Shown: positions 5,055-7,740 of the stretch, one piece after another
How positions within the stretch are numbered: the first letter of the stretch is position 1
Layout of the letters: the number at the start of each line of letters is the position of its first letter
DNA from: Bacillota bacterium
Lineage (GTDB): Bacteria; Bacillota; Clostridia; Tissierellales; Sedimentibacteraceae
Assembly (NCBI GenBank): GCA_029239575.1
Contig: JARBUP010000212.1
Location: forward strand, 1-7,740
Direction of reading: 5' to 3'
Length of the DNA: 7,740 bases
The notes under the pieces: model-generated
The model's input: only the letters and a program-made list of their open reading frames with translations
What the model was told of the DNA's origin: nothing
Database searches by the model: none
Translations under genes and position numbers: made by a program

Positions 5055-6158
5055 TTAATGATAAATAGCAGATTCTGTTTCTTTTTCGAAGAAATGAATC
5101 TTGTTTATATCAAAAGCAATTTCGATTTCGATATCGGGTTTAACAATGGTATCAGCGTTTGTTTTACATATAAGTTTTTGTCCATAACAATCAAAATAAA
5201 TATATATTTCACTACCCATAAGTTCCGTGATGTCTACACAAGCTTTTGTTTTATAATTATTTAATTCTTCAGTGTATTTAACTTTTAAATCTTCAGGACG
5301 AATACCAACAACAATATCTTTTCCAACATATGATTTTAAGTTGTTAGCTTTTTCACCTGTTAAAACAAACTGGAAATTTCCATTAAAATCAACAATAATA
5401 TTTTCATCTGCTACTTTTACTCTTGCATCAAGAAAATTCATTTGTGGTGCACCTATAAATCCAGCAACAAATAAGTTACAAGGATAGTTGTAAAGATTTT
5501 GAGGTGTATCAACCTGTTGTATAAATCCATCTTTCATAACAACAATTCTATCTCCCATTGTCATGGCTTCTATCTGGTCATGAGTTACATAAACGAATGT
5601 TGTTTCGAGTTTTTTATGTAATTTAATAATTTCTGATCTCATGGCTGTACGTAATTTGGCATCAAGGTTTGAAAGTGGTTCGTCTAGAAGGAAAACTTGT
5701 GGATTTCTAACCATAGCTCGTCCTAAAGCGACACGTTGTCTTTGGCCTCCTGAAAGAGCTTTAGGTTTTCTCTCAAGAAGATGTTCAATATCTAAAATTT
5801 TAGCTGCTTCTGTGACACGTTTGCGAATTTCATCTTTTGGCACTTTTCTTAGCTCCAAACCAAAAGCCATATTTTTATAAACTGTCATATGTGGATATAA
5901 AGCATAGTTTTGAAAAACCATTGCAATGTCCCTGTCTTTAGGTGCAACATCGTTAATAAGATTGTCACCGATATAAATTTCACCTTTTGAGATTTCCTCT
6001 AATCCAGCAATCATCCTCAGTGTTGTAGATTTACCACAACCAGAGGGACCAACAAGAATTATAAATTCTTTATCGTCTATTTCCATGTTAAAATCCGTAA
6101 CAGCTGTTACATCACCTGGATAAATTTTATAAATATTCTTCAATAAAATACTAGCCAT
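5055..6158 (-). CDS. ugpC: UgpC/MsmK-type ATPase of a CUT1 sugar ABC transporter
   Basis: This 367-aa ATPase energises carbohydrate import on the cytoplasmic face, bound to the two permeases encoded just upstream. All ABC elements are present: Walker A GPSGCGKST (37-45), Q-loop VFQNYALYPHM (81-91), signature LSGGQRQR (135-142), Walker B VFLLDEP (155-161), D-loop SNLD (163-166) and switch histidine in VTHD (191-194). The regulatory TOBE/OB-fold extension typical of MalK/UgpC/MsmK fills about 240-367, including GIRPED, and the length matches that family. Such ATPases are often shared between several sugar importers, so the substrate is not fixed by this protein. GGGAGGTT precedes the ATG. It follows the MalG-type permease by 36 bases and is the last gene of the operon. 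No PTS-regulation site was assigned. Confidence 0.95.
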   Translation of the reverse strand: MASILLKNIYKIYPGDVTAVTDFNMEIDDKEFIILVGPSGCGKSTTLRMIAGLEEISKGEIYIGDNLINDVAPKDRDIAMVFQNYALYPHMTVYKNMAFGLELRKVPKDEIRKRVTEAAKILDIEHLLERKPKALSGGQRQRVALGRAMVRNPQVFLLDEPLSNLDAKLRTAMRSEIIKLHKKLETTFVYVTHDQIEAMTMGDRIVVMKDGFIQQVDTPQNLYNYPCNLFVAGFIGAPQMNFLDARVKVADENIIVDFNGNFQFVLTGEKANNLKSYVGKDIVVGIRPEDLKVKYTEELNNYKTKACVDITELMGSEIYIYFDCYGQKLICKTNADTIVKPDIEIEIAFDINKIHFFEKETESAIYH

Positions 6159-6194
6159 TATAACCTCCCATAAATATTATCTTTGAATTTTGTC

Positions 6195-7028
6195 TTATCC
6201 TTTTAAGCCAGACATAACAATACCTTTAACAATATACTTTTGACAAACTATATATATTATTAAGACTGGAATTAAAGCTAACATAGAACCTGCCATTATA
6301 AGGTCATATCTTGTAGCGAATGAATTTCTAAAGCTGGCAAGACCTAATTGTATCGTAAATTTTGTGTCAGAATTAAGATAAATAAGTGGACCCATAAAGT
6401 CATTATATGTACTTTGGAATAGGAAAACACTTAATGTTGCAATTATTGGTTTTGATAAAGGTACAATAATTGTTGCCCAAATTCTAAATTTTCCACATCC
6501 ATCAATAACGGCAGCTTCTTCTAAGTCTACAGGAATAGTCATAAAAAACTGTCTTAATAGGAATATTGAAAAGGCGGTCCCAAATGCATAGGGTAATATA
6601 AGTGGCAAAAATGTATCAACCAATTTTAAATTTGTAAAAAGTAAAAATCTTGGAATCATTACAACTGCTGCCGGTATCATCATGGATGAAATGAACATCA
6701 TAAAAATAAGCTTTTTAAAAGGAAAATTGATTCTTGCAAATGCGTAAGCCGCTAATGATGAAAATGTTATATTAAGAACAACTACAGGTATTGTTACTTT
6801 CATAGAGTTCAAAAACATCTCAAAGAATGATATGCTACCTGCGCTAAGTACTTGCTTATAGTTTTCCCATTTCCAAACAGAAGGGAAAAACGTAGGAGGA
6901 TAAGCAAATAATTCTCTCTGGCTTTTGAATGAAGATACCAGCATCCAAAAGAAAGGAAGAAGAACAATTAAAGTTGCAAAACCTAATATTGCATAAGATA
7001 ATATTATTGATTTTCTAGATTGTTTCAT
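6195..7028 (-). CDS. Sugar ABC transporter permease, MalG type (CUT1)
   Basis: This 277-aa inner-membrane permease has the six-helix layout of MalG-like subunits: helix 1 at about 8-32, a periplasm-like outward loop with the family-typical 'FPSVWKWENYKQVL' (48-61), and helices 2-6 from about 76 to 265. The EAA loop that docks on the ATPase, EEAAVIDGCGKFRIW followed by IIVPLSKP (170-194), is complete with the conserved G and the IxLP-like end. It should pair with the MalF-type permease upstream and the UgpC-type ATPase downstream. A perfect AGGAGG lies nine bases before the ATG, within the 17-base gap to the upstream gene. The length is normal for the family. The substrate is unknown; no binding-protein gene is in the window. 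Confidence 0.95.
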   Translation of the reverse strand: MKQSRKSIILSYAILGFATLIVLLPFFWMLVSSFKSQRELFAYPPTFFPSVWKWENYKQVLSAGSISFFEMFLNSMKVTIPVVVLNITFSSLAAYAFARINFPFKKLIFMMFISSMMIPAAVVMIPRFLLFTNLKLVDTFLPLILPYAFGTAFSIFLLRQFFMTIPVDLEEAAVIDGCGKFRIWATIIVPLSKPIIATLSVFLFQSTYNDFMGPLIYLNSDTKFTIQLGLASFRNSFATRYDLIMAGSMLALIPVLIIYIVCQKYIVKGIVMSGLKG

Positions 7029-7045
7029 AATTGTATTCCTCCTTA

Positions 7046-7740
7046 TTAAGAATCGTATTGAACATTTTTGTTCATAACTTTATCTTGAATTAAAGTAACT
7101 GTTAATATAATAATGAACATAACAACTGCCATTGCACATGCATATCCCATTTTACCATATTCGAATGCATTTGCGAAAAGATAATAGGATACAGTGTGGG
7201 TAGAATAACCTGGTCCACCTTTTGTCATTATGAATACTTCCGTAAAAACTTGAAATGCATCAATTACGCTTGTTAGAACTACAAAGTACATTGATGGCAT
7301 TATAAGAGGTAATTTGATATTTATAAGTTTTCTCCAAGGAGTGATTCCATCTAAAGCAGCGGCCTCATATAAGCTATCAGGAATGCCTTGCAAAGCGGAA
7401 AGTAAAATAAGCATATTGTATCCTGAATGTTTCCATACTGACATTAATGCAACGGAAATAAGAGAAATTCTTTTATCGGAAATCCACCCAATAGGAGAAA
7501 TATTAAAAAATGATAAAACATAGTTTAAAACGCCGAATTCAGTGTTATAAATCCAAACAAATAATAAAGCACATACAACCATTGGTGTCATAACTGGAAG
7601 ATAGAACATTGTTCTGAAAAACCCAATGCCTCTAAGCGGCATATCCATAGCTAAAGCCACAATCAAAGAAGCTAATATTGAGACAGGTACATATAGGATA
7701 ACCCATTTAATCGTATTTTTTAAAGATTCTATAAAAACAG
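7046..7740 (-). CDS. Sugar ABC transporter permease, MalF type (CUT1), 5' end off window
   Basis: The reading frame stays open to the right edge, showing the C-terminal 230 residues of a permease that is usually about 290-310 aa, so roughly the first helix and N-terminus are missing. The edge residues (VFIESLKNTIKWVILYVP) match the 'LxNTxxf' segment that precedes helix 2 in MalF/UgpA-like permeases, so the TTG at 7664-7666 is not the true start. The ATPase-docking EAA loop is intact: YEAAALDGITPWRKL followed by INIKLPLIMPS, starting near visible residue 124. It is the first visible gene of the operon and lies 17 bases upstream of the MalG-type permease. The substrate-binding lipoprotein is probably encoded further right, outside the window. 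Confidence 0.93.
   Translation of the reverse strand, partial: VFIESLKNTIKWVILYVPVSILASLIVALAMDMPLRGIGFFRTMFYLPVMTPMVVCALLFVWIYNTEFGVLNYVLSFFNISPIGWISDKRISLISVALMSVWKHSGYNMLILLSALQGIPDSLYEAAALDGITPWRKLINIKLPLIMPSMYFVVLTSVIDAFQVFTEVFIMTKGGPGYSTHTVSYYLFANAFEYGKMGYACAMAVVMFIIILTVTLIQDKVMNKNVQYDS

Noticed and set aside
5058..5880. Rightward open frames opposite the ATPase gene
   Set aside because: They are antisense shadows of the strongly conserved ATPase frame and have no family motifs.
7046..7666. Start of the MalF-type permease at TTG 7664-7666
   Set aside because: The frame continues to the window edge with residues typical of the family (LKNT segment), so the gene is cut by the window, not short.

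Overview
The window is AT-rich, with clostridial codon use, strong AGGAGG-type ribosome binding sites and U-tract hairpin terminators. This points to a low-GC Gram-positive anaerobe of the Clostridia. A glutaredoxin reading frame with an in-frame UGA exactly at its first active-site cysteine suggests an organism that decodes selenocysteine.

Layout, left to right. (1) Positions 1-150 hold no gene but carry a leftward promoter with a palindrome in its spacer, presumably for a gene off the left edge. (2) Positions 150-1570 are a leftward two-gene operon: a 160-aa flavodoxin-like protein with a cysteine cluster, then a 214-aa flavodoxin/FMN-reductase-fold protein, overlapping by ATGA. It has a sigma-A-type promoter, an operator-like inverted repeat just downstream of it, and a strong terminator. 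(3) Positions 1571-1922 are intergenic, with an orphan rightward terminator and a possible coding remnant. (4) Positions 1923-2498 encode, leftward, a stand-alone Amidase_3 N-acetylmuramoyl-L-alanine amidase with a TTG start and no signal peptide. (5) Positions 2714-3487 are a rightward pair: a predicted selenocysteine glutaredoxin fused to a C-terminal zinc ribbon, then a rhodanese-domain lipoprotein, closed by a terminator. (6) Positions 3644-5006 hold a rightward MFS transporter with its own promoter. (7) Positions 5055-7740 hold the promoter-distal part of a leftward CUT1 sugar ABC transporter operon: a MalF-type permease (cut by the right edge), a MalG-type permease and a UgpC/MsmK-type ATPase. 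It converges on the MFS gene at a shared hairpin terminator.

The main result is the glutaredoxin at 2714-3055. A conventional gene caller stops at UGA 2747-2749 and rescues only a truncated product from a TTG at 2780, losing the active site. Read through, the frame gives a 113-residue protein with a TKT-U-PYC active site, a cis-proline GVP motif and a CxxC...CxxC zinc ribbon. A hairpin directly after the UGA has the size, position and loop G expected of a bacterial SECIS element. With the adjacent rhodanese lipoprotein this looks like a small thiol/selenol redox module. The other genes are mostly recognisable families.
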